64,000 nucleotides of DNA from Solirubrobacter sp963792915 (GCA_963792915.1 CAWBYD010000011.1:47076-111075), one strand, 5' to 3'; shown: positions 43,267-53,064, numbered from the stretch's first letter. Translations and numbers: made by a program. Notes: generated by a model not told the origin, from the letters alone.

Positions 43267-45201
43267 CTATGGCGTCGTCGTCGCCAGCGTGAAGGTGAGC
43301 GTCTTGTTGTAGTTGCCGGCGCGCAGGACGTCGGTCGCGCCGATCGCCTGGCGGAAGCCGAGCGTGAGCAGGTCGCTCGTGAACGGCCCGGTCCAGCTGA
43401 ACAGCGTGGTCGGGGTGCTCGTGGCCTCGATCATCGGCGCGTACGCCTGCGTCGGGTTGGTCGAGTCGATCGCCCGGACGTTGAGCGGCGACGGCAGCGA
43501 GAACGCGCCGTTGACCAGGTGGCCCGGAGCGGTCGTGCTGGCGTCGGAGACCGACAGCGCCGCGTTGCCCGCCGTGCTGGTGGCCGTGGCGGCCAGCGCC
43601 GTCTCGTACGTGCGAGCCAGAGCCGGCACGAACGTGCCGAAGCTCGCGCCGTTGGCGAAGCTGCCGGTGGTGGCCGGCAGCGACAGCATCAGGACGCTCG
43701 GGACGTCGCCGCCCACCGTCGAGATGTCGTCGCCGGTGCTGGTGCCATAGAGCGCCGCCACGTCGACGGCGTCGTCACCGGTCGACGTGAACTGCAGGCG
43801 CGCCACCGACGTGTAGTTGGTCCGCGACGGGCGGAAGCCGACGTTGACCGTGCACGTGCCGGCCGGGACGGCGGGAGCCGACTCGTTGATGTCCGGCGTC
43901 GACGGATCGTCGGCGACCGCGGCCTTCGCGGGCGCCAGCGGACCGACGTTGCCGGTGCCGGAGCAGTTCTGGCTGACGACCTGGAAGTCGTCACGGGTCT
44001 GGTTGCCGCCGTCGTTGGCGTCCGCGGCGAGCGAGACGGCCGTGATCGTCAGCGGGGCGTCGCCCTTGTTGGTGACCGTGATCGGGACGACGTTGTTGGC
44101 GGCCAGCGTGCCGGCCGGGACCGACGGGAAGTTCGTCGTCGGCGCGTACAGCGTCGGCGCCGGGTCGCCCTGCATGTTCGACAGCGACGTGTCGGCCGAG
44201 GTGAACGGGTTGAAGCCGCCGTTCTGGCCTGGGGTCACCGGGTCGTACTCGTAGTAGTAGTACTTCACGTGGTTCTTGGCCGCGGCCAGGATCGGCGCGA
44301 AGTTGACGGCGCCGTTGCCCAGCTCGCGCAGGCTCGACGTGCCGGAGTTCGGGACGGGGTTGATGCCGTCCTTCATGTGCACCGCGATGATGCGGTTGGA
44401 GTACTTGGTGAACAGCGACGTGATGTAGGCGTTGTCGTTGCTCGTGCCGGCGGCGGCCCAGAAGAGGTCGATCTGCGCCTTGACGTAGCGCGGATCGGTG
44501 TGGTCCATCAGGATTTCCCAGGCGGGCTTGAGGACGCCGGCGTCGTTGAGCTTGGTGCTGAACTCGGCCGCGTGGTTGTGGAAGTACACCGGACCGAGGC
44601 CCGCCTCCACGGAGCGCTTGCCGAGCTGGTTGAGCAGCTGGGCGGTCGAGAGCGCGTTCTGGATGCTCGAGTTGTAGCCGGAGGGCGGATCGGCGGCGCC
44701 GATGTACTCCTGGCCGAGGATCTTCGAGGCCGCGATGTCGTTGTCCCAGTTGGCCGCGGCGATGTTGCCGTGGCGGCTCGGGAAGCGCAGGCCGTACTGG
44801 TCGCCCAGCGCGCGCAGGGCCTGCAGGCCCGCGGTGTTGTTCGGCGTCGCCGGGTTGGTGCCCGGGAACGGGTTGCCCGGGTAGCCGTAGAGCTCGACGT
44901 TGCGCACGCCCTTGGCCTGCAGGTAGGCGAAGACGCGCACGAGCCGGTCGGCGCTCGTCGTCGGCGCCGGCGGACCCGTGCAGTCGGTCGTCGGCGGGTT
45001 CGGCGCCGCGGGGCACGTGATCTCGCCCGCGCCGTTACTGAGGTAGTTGCTCCAGTCATAGAGCTGCACGCCGCCCTGGCCGATCGGAACGCCGGCCCCC
45101 AGGGACGCCGGACGGGCGGCCTGTGCAGTCCCGGCGCAGGACAGCAATGCTCCGGCGGCCGCAAGCGCCACGCCGGCACGCACCTTCATGAGTCCCTTCA
45201 T
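43267..45201 (-). CDS. Secreted xylose-isomerase-like TIM-barrel protein with C-terminal Ig-like domains
   Basis: 644 residues. A strong Shine-Dalgarno sequence (GAGGAGGAGG) three bases before ATG 45201 and the signal peptide VRAGVALAAAGALLSCAGTA fix the start. Residues about 45-330 are an AP-endonuclease-2/sugar isomerase barrel: VRNVELYGYPGNPFPG, LGPVYFHNHAAEFSTK, VKAQIDLFWAAAG and RIIAVHMKDGINPV carry the Glu/Asp/His metal ligands. The remainder has beta-rich domains, the first resembling choice-of-anchor D Ig folds (VPITVTNKGDAPLTITAVSL). Enzymes of this fold are normally cytoplasmic; an exported one joined to surface-type domains is unusual. Substrate unknown; perhaps extracellular sugar or inositol derivatives. 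Confidence 0.85.
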   Translation of the reverse strand: MKGLMKVRAGVALAAAGALLSCAGTAQAARPASLGAGVPIGQGGVQLYDWSNYLSNGAGEITCPAAPNPPTTDCTGPPAPTTSADRLVRVFAYLQAKGVRNVELYGYPGNPFPGTNPATPNNTAGLQALRALGDQYGLRFPSRHGNIAAANWDNDIAASKILGQEYIGAADPPSGYNSSIQNALSTAQLLNQLGKRSVEAGLGPVYFHNHAAEFSTKLNDAGVLKPAWEILMDHTDPRYVKAQIDLFWAAAGTSNDNAYITSLFTKYSNRIIAVHMKDGINPVPNSGTSSLRELGNGAVNFAPILAAAKNHVKYYYYEYDPVTPGQNGGFNPFTSADTSLSNMQGDPAPTLYAPTTNFPSVPAGTLAANNVVPITVTNKGDAPLTITAVSLAADANDGGNQTRDDFQVVSQNCSGTGNVGPLAPAKAAVADDPSTPDINESAPAVPAGTCTVNVGFRPSRTNYTSVARLQFTSTGDDAVDVAALYGTSTGDDISTVGGDVPSVLMLSLPATTGSFANGASFGTFVPALARTYETALAATATSTAGNAALSVSDASTTAPGHLVNGAFSLPSPLNVRAIDSTNPTQAYAPMIEATSTPTTLFSWTGPFTSDLLTLGFRQAIGATDVLRAGNYNKTLTFTLATTTP

Positions 45202-45357
45202 GTTCCTCCTCCTCGTCCGGCGCGCCCCCGCGCGTCAGCCGACCCAAAGTTGTTCGACAGGCACGGGCCAACGTACACCAAACGTCGGGCACTTTGCAAA
45301 CTTTCGCGTGCTGATTGTGCAAAACATCCTCATTTCGCGCTGGAGCACGCGTCGAGC

Positions 45358-45363
45358 TAGGGT
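45358..45363 (+). promoter_or_regulatory. -10 element of the yceH gene (leaderless)
   Basis: TAGGGT ends six bases before ATG 45370. The 168-base gap between this gene and the divergent 43267-45201 gene also holds two TTTGCAAA/TGTGCAAAA-like boxes (near 45291 and 45316), a possible operator. Confidence 0.5.
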
Positions 45364-45369
45364 CAGCCC

Positions 45370-46002
45370 ATGGATCTGGATCCCGTCGAGGTCCGGGTGC
45401 TCGGCTGTTTGATCGAGAAGCAGCGCACCACCCCGGACGCTTATCCGCTATCGCTGAACGCCCTCCGCCTCGCCTGCAACCAGTCCACGAACCGCGATCC
45501 GGTGGTGGCCTACGACGAGGACACGATCCGCGGCGGCCTGCATCACCTGAGCCGGCGCCGCTACACGCGACTGACCAGCGGGCACTCCTCGCGAGCCGCC
45601 AAGTACCGGCACCTGCTCGACGAGGAGCTCAAGATCGACGCGGCCGAGCAGGCCGTCCTGGCGGTGCTGATGCTGCGCGGCCCCCAGACGCCCGGAGAGC
45701 TCAAGCAGCGCACGGAGCGGATGCAGCCGTTCGCCGACATCGCCGAACTCCAGGACGTCCTGACCGCGCTGATCGACCGCGAACTCGTCGCCCAGCTGGT
45801 GCGCCGTCCGGGCCAGAAAGAGGAGCGCTACCGGCACCGCCTCTCCGAGGACCTCGACGACTCCCAGCAGGTGGACGCGCTCGCCGTCGGCCCGGTGGTC
45901 CCGCCGCCGCCGCGCCGCGACGAGCGCCTGGACCGGCTCGAGCGCGAGCTCGCCGAGCTGCGCGAGGAGGTCGCCGCGCTGCGGGCCGAGCTGGGTGCCT
46001 GA
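45370..46002 (+). CDS. yceH: YceH family protein (DUF480)
   Basis: 210 residues. Two winged-helix domains are typical of YceH: VEVRVLGCLIEKQRTTPDAY, PLSLNALRLACNQSTNRDPV, VLAVLMLRGPQTPGELKQRT and LVRRPGQKEERYRHRL. A C-terminal coiled coil (LDRLERELAELREEVAALRA) follows. The family is conserved but its role is unclear; the fold suggests DNA or protein binding. ATG 45370 follows a TAGGGT hexamer by six bases, so the mRNA is probably leaderless. Confidence 0.93.
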   Translation: MDLDPVEVRVLGCLIEKQRTTPDAYPLSLNALRLACNQSTNRDPVVAYDEDTIRGGLHHLSRRRYTRLTSGHSSRAAKYRHLLDEELKIDAAEQAVLAVLMLRGPQTPGELKQRTERMQPFADIAELQDVLTALIDRELVAQLVRRPGQKEERYRHRLSEDLDDSQQVDALAVGPVVPPPPRRDERLDRLERELAELREEVAALRAELGA

Positions 46003-46054
46003 ACTGGACGCCCGGCCAGCTGGCAAGCCCGGCGCCCACCGGTAGGGTCGCGTG

Positions 46055-46147
46055 GTGCTCGTCCTCGCGGTGGCTCAGTGGATCTGGATCGCCGTGATCT
46101 TCGCGGCGGTCCTGATCGGGGTCGCCGCGCTCGCGCGGCGCGCCTGA
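46055..46147 (+). CDS. 30-residue single-span membrane protein with WIW motif
   Basis: Translation from GTG 46055: an N-terminal segment VLVLAVAQ, then WIWIAVIFAAVLIGVAALA and the basic end RRA, i.e. one membrane helix with a positive C-terminus. It is too short for most gene finders. Support for it being real: a TAGGGT hexamer (46043-46048) exactly six bases before the start, as at many larger genes here, and a look-alike at 60271-60357. GTG 46052 is an alternative three bases earlier. The function is unknown; it may modulate a membrane complex. Confidence 0.55.
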   Translation: MLVLAVAQWIWIAVIFAAVLIGVAALARRA

Positions 46148-46151
46148 TCGA

Positions 46152-47531
46152 TCAGCCGGTGAGCTCAGCCCCGTCGGGGACATCCTGCGGCCCCACCACC
46201 CTCACGTCCCCGCGCGCAACCACTCCCTTCCCGAAATGCACGTCGCCCTCGACGACAAAGCGCTCGCATGCGCGCAGCGACGGCGGCCCGGCCGGGAAGC
46301 GCTGATCGAAGTCGCGCAGGATCTTGAAGTAGTCCGAGTCGAGCGCCACGAAGGGGACGCGGCCCTCGCGCTCGTCGACCAGCACGACCCGCGCGTCGCC
46401 CGTCAGCGCGAACGCGTCCGAGCGCAGCGCGAGCAGGTCGTCGGTGGTCTTGACCGGGGCGAAGCGCGTGCGCGGGACGTCGATCGCCCGTGCCCCTTCG
46501 AAGACCTCGATCGCGGCGCCCATCGCGGTCTCCAGCTGGTAGACCTCGGGCGAGGACTCGTCGGCCGGGTCGACGGTCTTCTTGTTGCGGATCATCGGCA
46601 GCCCGAGCACCCCGTCGCGCTCGCGCATCGCGTGCTCGAGCGAGCGCAGGTCGATCCAGAGGTTGTTGGTGTTGACGTAGCGGTGGCGCCTGATGTCCTG
46701 CAGCGCCGCCAGGTCCTCCTGCGGCGTCTGCGCCGTCTCGCGCAGCGCCAGCCGGCCGTCGGCGCGCCGGCGGGTGACGTGGCCGCCCTTGCGGTCGGCC
46801 TCCGTGCGCGCGGTCACCTCCATCGCGAACGGCACGCCCTCGGCGCGCACCCAGGCGAGGATGCGCGGCTCCAGCACGGCGCCCAGGTTGTCGGAGTTGG
46901 CCATGAACGCGTGCTCGTACCCGCGTTCGAGCAGCTGCTCGAGCAGGCCGGAGCTGACGAGCGCGGTGTAGAGGTCGCCGTGGCCCGGCGGGCACCACTC
47001 GAGCGCCGGGTCCGCGGGCCACTCGACCGGCGTCAGGTCGTCGACGCGCAGCTTCGGCTCCTTGTTCTGGAGGAAGTCCAGCGGCAGCCCGACGTCGAGG
47101 TCCTCATATCCCGCCAGCGCCTCGAGCGAGTCCCGGCTGGTGGAGAACGAGTCCATCAGCAGCAGCGGCAGCCGCACGTCGTGCTGGGCGCGCAGGGCCA
47201 GCACCTGGCGCGCGATCACGTCCAGGAAGCTCAGCCCGTCCTTGACCTCCAGCAACGACTTGGCGCGCGTCAGCCCCATGCTCGTGCCAAGGCCGCCGTT
47301 GAGCCGGACCACCACGGCGTGCGCCAGCGCGTCGCGCTCCGCCGCGGCGTCGTGCGGCAGGTCCTCGAGCGACGTCACGTTCGTGACGGGTTCGATCGAG
47401 TCCTCCGGCATGAGGCCGGTCTCCCCCGCCTCGAGCTGCCGGTAGTAGTGCGCGAAGGCGCGGATCGCCGCCTCCGCCACGCCGTCGCCCCGCATCTTCT
47501 CGACGCCCGCGCGCAGTCCGTCCTCGCTCAC
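46152..47531 (-). CDS. UTP-glucose-1-phosphate uridylyltransferase (UDPGP family, eukaryotic-like type)
   Basis: 459 residues. The type is that of plant/animal UGPase, not bacterial GalU: VVRLNGGLGTSMGLTRAKSL (uridine loop with catalytic Lys), PLLLMDSFSTSRDSLEAL, WCPPGHGDLYTALVSSG (PGHGD motif), AFMANSDNLGAVLEP, and YVNTNNLWIDLRSLEHA. It makes UDP-glucose, a precursor for the polysaccharide locus earlier in the window. GTG 47531 overlaps the stop of the NYN gene (GTGA), so expression is coupled. Confidence 0.93.
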   Translation of the reverse strand: MSEDGLRAGVEKMRGDGVAEAAIRAFAHYYRQLEAGETGLMPEDSIEPVTNVTSLEDLPHDAAAERDALAHAVVVRLNGGLGTSMGLTRAKSLLEVKDGLSFLDVIARQVLALRAQHDVRLPLLLMDSFSTSRDSLEALAGYEDLDVGLPLDFLQNKEPKLRVDDLTPVEWPADPALEWCPPGHGDLYTALVSSGLLEQLLERGYEHAFMANSDNLGAVLEPRILAWVRAEGVPFAMEVTARTEADRKGGHVTRRRADGRLALRETAQTPQEDLAALQDIRRHRYVNTNNLWIDLRSLEHAMRERDGVLGLPMIRNKKTVDPADESSPEVYQLETAMGAAIEVFEGARAIDVPRTRFAPVKTTDDLLALRSDAFALTGDARVVLVDEREGRVPFVALDSDYFKILRDFDQRFPAGPPSLRACERFVVEGDVHFGKGVVARGDVRVVGPQDVPDGAELTG

Positions 47532-47896
47532 GGCGCGGATGCTAGTGCCCGTCGCCGGAACCTGCCCGCGCCCTCGACGCGCGCTCCCCGTGCGCGCACG
47601 CGCGTGGAAAGGTCAGCGTCCGAGCTCACCACCGTGTCGCCGGGGGCGACGAGTTCCACGATCTCGTCGTCGGCGGCGTCACGCCCGCGCCGCGCGGCCT
47701 GGACGACGCGCACGGGCCCATGATCGCCCACCAGATCGAGCGGGCCGGCGTCGAGCACCACGATCACGCGCTCGCCGCCGGATTCGGCCCAGGCCTGCAC
47801 CTCGGCGACCAGCCGCCGCACCGCGCCGTCGCGGTCGCGCCACCAGCCGTCCGGCCGCGAGCCGATCACGTTCATGGCGTCAACTAACCAGACCAC
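47528..47896 (-). CDS. NYN-domain (YacP-like) putative RNase
   Basis: 122 residues from GTG 47896 (MVWLVDAMNVIGSRPDGWW). The first strand with the Asp-Ala-x-Asn motif, VIVVLDAGPLDLVG, DAADDEIVELVAPG and TVVSSDADLSTRVRARG supply the acidic residues of the PIN/NYN nuclease active site. Related to YacP/Rae1, which cuts mRNA or rRNA. Upstream in-frame sequence to 48076 is not family-like. It leads a two-gene operon with the UDPGP-family gene (overlap GTGA). Confidence 0.82.
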   Translation of the reverse strand: MVWLVDAMNVIGSRPDGWWRDRDGAVRRLVAEVQAWAESGGERVIVVLDAGPLDLVGDHGPVRVVQAARRGRDAADDEIVELVAPGDTVVSSDADLSTRVRARGARVEGAGRFRRRALASAP

Positions 47897-47900
47897 GCTC

Positions 47901-47928
47901 TTGTCATCCCCACGACAGGCGGCATACT
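47901..47928 (+). promoter_or_regulatory. Promoter of the S8 protease gene
   Basis: TTGTCA (47901-47906), a 16-base spacer and CATACT (47923-47928). The transcript would have a leader of about 60 bases containing a hairpin GAGCA/TGCTC near 47951-47964, ending in GGGAGG before the ATG. Confidence 0.45.
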
Positions 47929-47993
47929 TGCGGTTCAGTTCGGCCGCAGGAGCAAGGGTGCTCGCCCACTGCCGGGAATCACTAGGGAGGGAC

Positions 47994-50900
47994 ATGTCGT
48001 CGTCGCAGCTGGTCCGGACCGCGCTCGCCACCGCGGCGATCGCGCTGATGGCGCCCGCGGCCGCGCATGCGGACACCTACCTCGTGGGCCTGACGGACGC
48101 GCCGCTGGCCACCTACGCGGGTGGTGTCGAGAGTATCCCGGCCACGACCCCCGCGGTCACCGGCCATAAGCTCAAGGCGGCCTCGGCGCCCGGGCTGGAC
48201 TACCGCAGCTATCTGGCGTCGCAACAGCGGCGGGTGCTGGACCGGCTGCCGGGCGCCGCACCGGACGTCATCTACTCCTACCGCGACGCGTTCGCCGGGT
48301 TCGCGGCCGACCTGACCGCCGAGCAGGCCGCGCAGCTGGCCAAGGACCCCGGCGTGACCGGCGTGTGGAAGGACGCCCTCCAGTTTCCCGACCAGGCGGC
48401 CGACGACCCCGACACGCGGCTCGGCGGCGAGTTCGGCGACGGCGCGTCCTACCTGCGCCTGAGCGATCCCACGAACGGCGCATGGCTCAAGCTCGGCGGC
48501 CCGCTCGCCGCGGGCGGCGCCGGAGCGGGAGTGATCGTCGGCGACATCGACACCGGCATCCAGCCGCACCACCCGAGCTTCGCTGACCGGCCGTCCGGCG
48601 GCTACCTCGGCGATCCCTACACACCCCCGAGCGTGTGGGACGGCGCGTGCCAGGCCGGCGACGGGTTCGCGGTGTCCGACTGCAACAACAAGCTGATCGG
48701 CGCCCGCTACTACGTCGACGGCTTCGGGCGCGCGAACGTGGACCCCACGTCCTTCCTCTCGCCGCGCGACGACGACGGGCACGGCACGCACACCGCGTCG
48801 ACGGCCGCCGGCAACTACGGCGTGGACCCGTCGATCGCGGGCAACGACCTCGGCGTCGACGTCATCTCCGGCATCGCGCCGCGTGCGTACGTGGCCGCCT
48901 ACAAGGTGTGCTGGAACAGCAACGGGCTCGCGCGCGTCACCGGCTGCGCGACGTCCGACATCATCAAGGCGATCGACCAGGCCGTCGCGGACGGCGTGGA
49001 CGTGATCAACATCTCGCTCGGCAGCGACACGCCCGAGGCGTTCGGCGCGGAGGAGCTGTCGATGCTCAACGCCGTCAAGGCCGGCGTCTTCATCGCGAAT
49101 TCGGCCGGCAACGCCGGGCCCGGCGCCGGCACGGTCGGGACGCCGAGCGTGGTGCCGTGGACGACGTCGGTCGCCGCATCGACGCTCGAGCGCCAGTTCG
49201 CCTCCACCGTCACGGTCAGCGTCCCCGGCCAGCCGGACTTCACGATCCGCGGCGCGTCGGTCACCGCCGCGCTGCCCGCCGCGCCGCTGGCCGACGCCGC
49301 GCTGTCGGGCAAGCCCGGCGCCGCCGCGGCCGACGCCGCGCTGTGCAAGGACGGCGCGCTCGACCCCGCGAAGGTCGCCGGCACGATCGTGCTGTGCCTG
49401 CGCGGAATCCAACGCGCGCGTCAACAAGTCGCTGAACGTGTCGCTGGCGGGCGGCGTCGGGATGATCCTCTACAACCCGACCGACGCGCAGGAGACCGAC
49501 ACCGACACGCACTGGGTGCCGACCGCCCACGTCGACTTCACCGACGGCTGGAAGGTCAAGGCGGCGATCGCGGCCGGCGGGGCCACGGCGTCGCTGAGCG
49601 CCGGGACGGCGGTCGCCAGCCCGCACGCCAAGCCGGTCATGGCCGCGTTCTCCTCGCGCGGGCCGCAGATCCCGGTGCCCGACATCCCCAAGCCGGACGT
49701 CAGCGCCCCGGGCATCCAGATCCTGGCCGGCGCGGCGGACGGGCCGGCGCTCACGAGCCAGGCGTTCCCCGGCCAGACGTTCCAGGCGATCGCGGGAACC
49801 TCGATGGCGGCGCCGCACGTCGCGGGCGCGGGCGCGCTGCTGACGCAGGCACGCTCGACGCTCTCGCCCGCGGAGATCAAGTCGCAGCTGATGCTGACCG
49901 CGAACCCGCGGCTCGTGAAGGAGGACGGCGTCACCGCGGCGGATCCGTTCGACGAGGGATCGGGGCAGATCGACCCCAACGCCGCGATCGACTCCGGGCT
50001 CGTGCTGGACACGACCTACAACGACTACGTCTCCTACCTCGAGTGGGTGGATCCGTCGTTCGTCACCGGCGAGGTGGCCAAGAAGCGCGCGAGCGACCTC
50101 AACCTGCCCGCGATCGCCTGGAGCCGCTTCGTCGGCAAGGACTCGACCACGCGCACGTTCCGCAGCATCGACCAGACGGCCGCGCGCTGGACCGTGACCG
50201 TGCAGCCGCCGCCCGGGATCGCCGCGACCGCGAGCGTCCAGAGCTTCACGATCAAGCCGGGGCTGACGCAGGACATCACGGTCACGGCGCAGTGGAACGG
50301 TGCGCCGATCAACGCGTGGACGTTCGGCGCGCTGGTGCTGACCAGCGGCAGCCGGACGCTGCGGCTGCCGATCTCGATCAAGCCGGGCTTCGCGACCGTC
50401 GCGGGAACGGTGCCGGTGGCGGCGGCGACGGCCTCGGGGTCGCAGTCGATCAATGTCACGCCGGGCTTCACCGCGAACCTCTCCGGCCTCGGCTGGGGGC
50501 TCGCCGCCCCGACCGTGCGGCCCGCGCAGCGGATCAGCGCGACGACCAAGACCGTGAACCTGAGCGGCACCGACCCGGGCACCCAGCTGTTTCCGCTGAC
50601 GGTGCCGTCGGGCTCGCAGCTCGTGTCGGCGCGGCTGTCCAACGTCGACGGCGGCGACCTGGCGACCGACCTCGACCTCTTCGTCTACCGCGACCCCAAC
50701 GGCGACGGCAACTACTCGGACGCCGTCCTGGTCGGATCCTCGACGGCGACCGGATCGGCCGAGACCGTCAACTTGCTGATGCCCACGAGCGGCCGCTACG
50801 TGGTCGCCGTGCTCGGCTTCGCCACGAAGCCCGGCGGCTCGGTGTACGACCTCTCGACGTGGGTCGTCAACGACGCGTCCCCGGACGACGCCGCCAACGC

Positions 50901-51492
50901 CCCGGGGATCACGGTCAGCGGGGACCCGAAGGCGGTGGTTGCGGGCACGCCGACGACGCTGACGCTGAACTGGTCCGGGCTGGCGGCGCGCGGAACCTAT
51001 CTCGGGGTCGTGACCTATCACGCGAGCTCGTCGCCCACCACGGCCAACACCGGCGCGATGTCGATCGTCGAGCTGACGAGCACCGTGGACCCGCCGGCGC
51101 CGACGCCCACCCCGACCGGCACCCCCACCGCGACGCCGACCGGGACGCCCACCGCGACGCCGACGCAGGTGGCCGGGGCGACCGGGTCGCCGGCGCTGGC
51201 GGGCGGCCTGCCCACCGAGCCGGCGCCCGCCCGGGCGCTCGCGATCCGCTCCGTGTCGCTGAGCAGAGGACGGACGATCGTGCTGCGCCTGGACGGCGCG
51301 GCCGGCACGCAGGTGCGCGTCTCGGTCAAGCGCGGCAACCGCTTCGTCGCCAAGTCGGCGTTCCGGGCCGCGAAGGGCGCGAGGCTGCGGCTCACGCTCG
51401 ACCGGCGGCTCGCGCGCGGCAGCTACACCGTCAAGGTGATCGCGGTGCGCGGCATGCGCCAGACGGTCCTGCGAGGCAAGTTGACGGTCTGA
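47994..51492 (+). pseudogene. Large secreted S8 (subtilisin-like) protease, interrupted by a one-base frameshift
   Basis: ATG 47994 has GGGAGG four bases upstream and a signal peptide (LATAAIALMAPAAAHA). The first frame runs to about 49409 and contains an I9-type propeptide, the catalytic Asp (VGDIDTGIQPHHPSF, about residue 184), the catalytic His (DDGHGTHTAST) and oxyanion Asn (IANSAGNAGP). It then shifts: removing one C at 49409-49410 joins LRGI to NARVNKSLNVSLAGGVGM in the second frame, which carries the catalytic Ser (AGTSMAAPHVAGAG), a fibronectin-III-like domain, a pre-peptidase C-terminal-like domain, a Pro-Thr linker and a final beta domain, ending 51492. Joined length would be about 1165 residues. 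The shift lies in the inserted PA-like domain. A sequencing error is as likely as a real mutation. Confidence 0.82.
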
Positions 51493-51545
51493 GCGCTGAC
51501 AGCGTTCAAGTTCCTCGGCCGAATGCCGATGCTGGGGGAGATCCG

Positions 51546-52022
51546 ATGCGTGTTGATAACTCCCTCCTCGATGGCATCGCCACGTCCTCCAGCGCGACGA
51601 AGAGCACCGCCAAGTCGCACAAGTCGTCTCCGACCTCGTCGTTTTCGAGCGCGCTGAAGTCCGCGACCAGCGACGCGGATTCGACCTCGACGTCGAGTGC
51701 CGCCGAGACCACGAAGCCGGTGGACGGTCATCCCTACGCCGACATCCTCACCGGGCCGCGCGCCGGGCTCTACCTCAACACGAGTGCCAACAAGCGCGCC
51801 GGCGAGACGTTCGTGATGGTCAATCGCAACGGGCGCGAGTACCACATCTACGGCACCGGCAAGGACCGCACGGTCATCGGCCTCAAGACCGCGGCCGAGC
51901 GCAAGGCCGCCACCTCGTCGCCCACCGGCACGACGGGCACCACGACCGACACGACGACGTCGACCGGCACCACCGATACCGGCAAGATCAACACCGACAC
52001 GTCGACTACGTCGGGCGGGTAG
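51546..52022 (+). CDS. Uncharacterised small protein with Ser/Thr-rich arms
   Basis: 158 residues from ATG 51546, with GGGGGAG six bases upstream. The first 60 residues are Ser/Thr/Lys-rich (MRVDNSLLDGIATSSS, then KSHKSSPTSS). A central segment of about 50 residues looks folded: VDGHPYADILTGPRAGLYLN, AGETFVMVNRNGREYHIYGT and DRTVIGLK. The tail is Thr/Gly-rich. No signal peptide, so probably cytoplasmic unless exported by another route. I do not recognise the family. It converges on the FAD-oxidase gene, overlapping it by 17 bases. Confidence 0.72.
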   Translation: MRVDNSLLDGIATSSSATKSTAKSHKSSPTSSFSSALKSATSDADSTSTSSAAETTKPVDGHPYADILTGPRAGLYLNTSANKRAGETFVMVNRNGREYHIYGTGKDRTVIGLKTAAERKAATSSPTGTTGTTTDTTTSTGTTDTGKINTDTSTTSGG

Positions 52023-53064
52023 GCCCGAACCGGGCAGCATCGAGTTCGGGCGCGATCGAGACGTCGCGCGCGAGCAGCACGTCGGCGACGATCCGGGCCG
52101 AGGCCGGCCCGAGCGTGACGCCCCAGGCGCCGTGGCCGCTCGCCACCGCGAGGCCTTCCACGTCCGGCAGCCGGCCGAGCAGCGGCCGCCCGTCGCGTGA
52201 GCGCGGCCGTGCGCACGCCCTGACGCCGCGCGGCGTGAGCCCCTGCAGCGCCGGCACGAAGCGCGCTCCGCGCTCGATCAGCGCCGGCGCGAGCGCGTGC
52301 GCATCCGGGCGCTCGTCGAGGAATGTCGAGCCGACCGCGGACACCCCGCGCGCGGTGACGATCGAGAACAGCGACGGCGGCGCGCCGTCCGCGCCGGTCA
52401 GGGCGTCGATCCCGGCCTCCTCGATCACGTGGACCGGCGGGCGCTCGAGCGCCAGCTCGGCCACGACGCCCCACAGCGGCGTGATCGGCGCCCACGCTCC
52501 GCCGACGACCTCCGGGGTCCACGGGCCGGCGGCGACCGCGACCTGCCCGGCCGGCTCGAGCACGCCGCCGACCGTGACGCCCGCCGCCCGGCCGTCACGG
52601 ACGGCGAGCTGCGCGGCCGCGAGCCGCAGCTCGGCGCCGGCCTGCAGCGCGCGGCGCGCGAAGGCCTGCGCCGCCGCGGCCGGCGGGACGGGGCGGCCGG
52701 TCTCGATCCGGTAGCCGACGAGGTCCGGCGCGAGCGCCGGCTCGAGCGCCGCGAGCTCCGCGCTGTCGAGGCGGATCGCATGCTGCGGCGCCGGGCCGAG
52801 CGTCTCGCCGACGATCAGCAGCCCGACCGGCTCGGCTCCGAGCGCGAAGCCCTCGAGCTGGGCGTAGTGCGCCAGCGACTCCTCGTAGAGCGCGGTCAGC
52901 GCGGGATCGAGCGGGTCCTGGACCACGCCGGAGTTGCGCCCGGACGCGCCGGCGGCGATCTGCTCGCGCTCGTAGAGCGTCACCCGCGCTCCGGCCTCGG
53001 CCAGGAACGCGGCCAGCGCGCAGCCCACGATCCCGCCCCCGACGACCGCGACGTCCGGCTTCAC
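52006..53064 (-). CDS. FAD-dependent amine/D-amino-acid oxidase (DAO/ThiO-like)
   Basis: 352 residues from GTG 53064. MKPDVAVVGGGIVGCALAAF is the FAD-binding Rossmann motif and GASGRNSGVVQ the second FAD contact; PDVEGLAVASGHGAWGVTLG is the conserved C-terminal FAD loop of DAO-family oxidases. Likely substrates are glycine, sarcosine or D-amino acids; no thi genes are present, so a ThiO role is not supported by context. GTG overlaps the stop of the mobA-like gene (GTGA). Third gene of the kinase-mobA-oxidase operon. Confidence 0.87.
   Translation of the reverse strand: MKPDVAVVGGGIVGCALAAFLAEAGARVTLYEREQIAAGASGRNSGVVQDPLDPALTALYEESLAHYAQLEGFALGAEPVGLLIVGETLGPAPQHAIRLDSAELAALEPALAPDLVGYRIETGRPVPPAAAAQAFARRALQAGAELRLAAAQLAVRDGRAAGVTVGGVLEPAGQVAVAAGPWTPEVVGGAWAPITPLWGVVAELALERPPVHVIEEAGIDALTGADGAPPSLFSIVTARGVSAVGSTFLDERPDAHALAPALIERGARFVPALQGLTPRGVRACARPRSRDGRPLLGRLPDVEGLAVASGHGAWGVTLGPASARIVADVLLARDVSIAPELDAARFGPTRPT

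Noticed and set aside
47937..47993. Riboswitch in the S8 protease leader
   Set aside because: Only a small hairpin and a weak enclosing stem are visible; no known aptamer signature.
47874..52022. One 1382-residue open frame covering the protease and the next gene
   Set aside because: After 49410 this frame is Arg/Ala/Gly-rich noise; the family-like sequence moves to another frame until 51492, and the 51546 gene has its own ribosome site.
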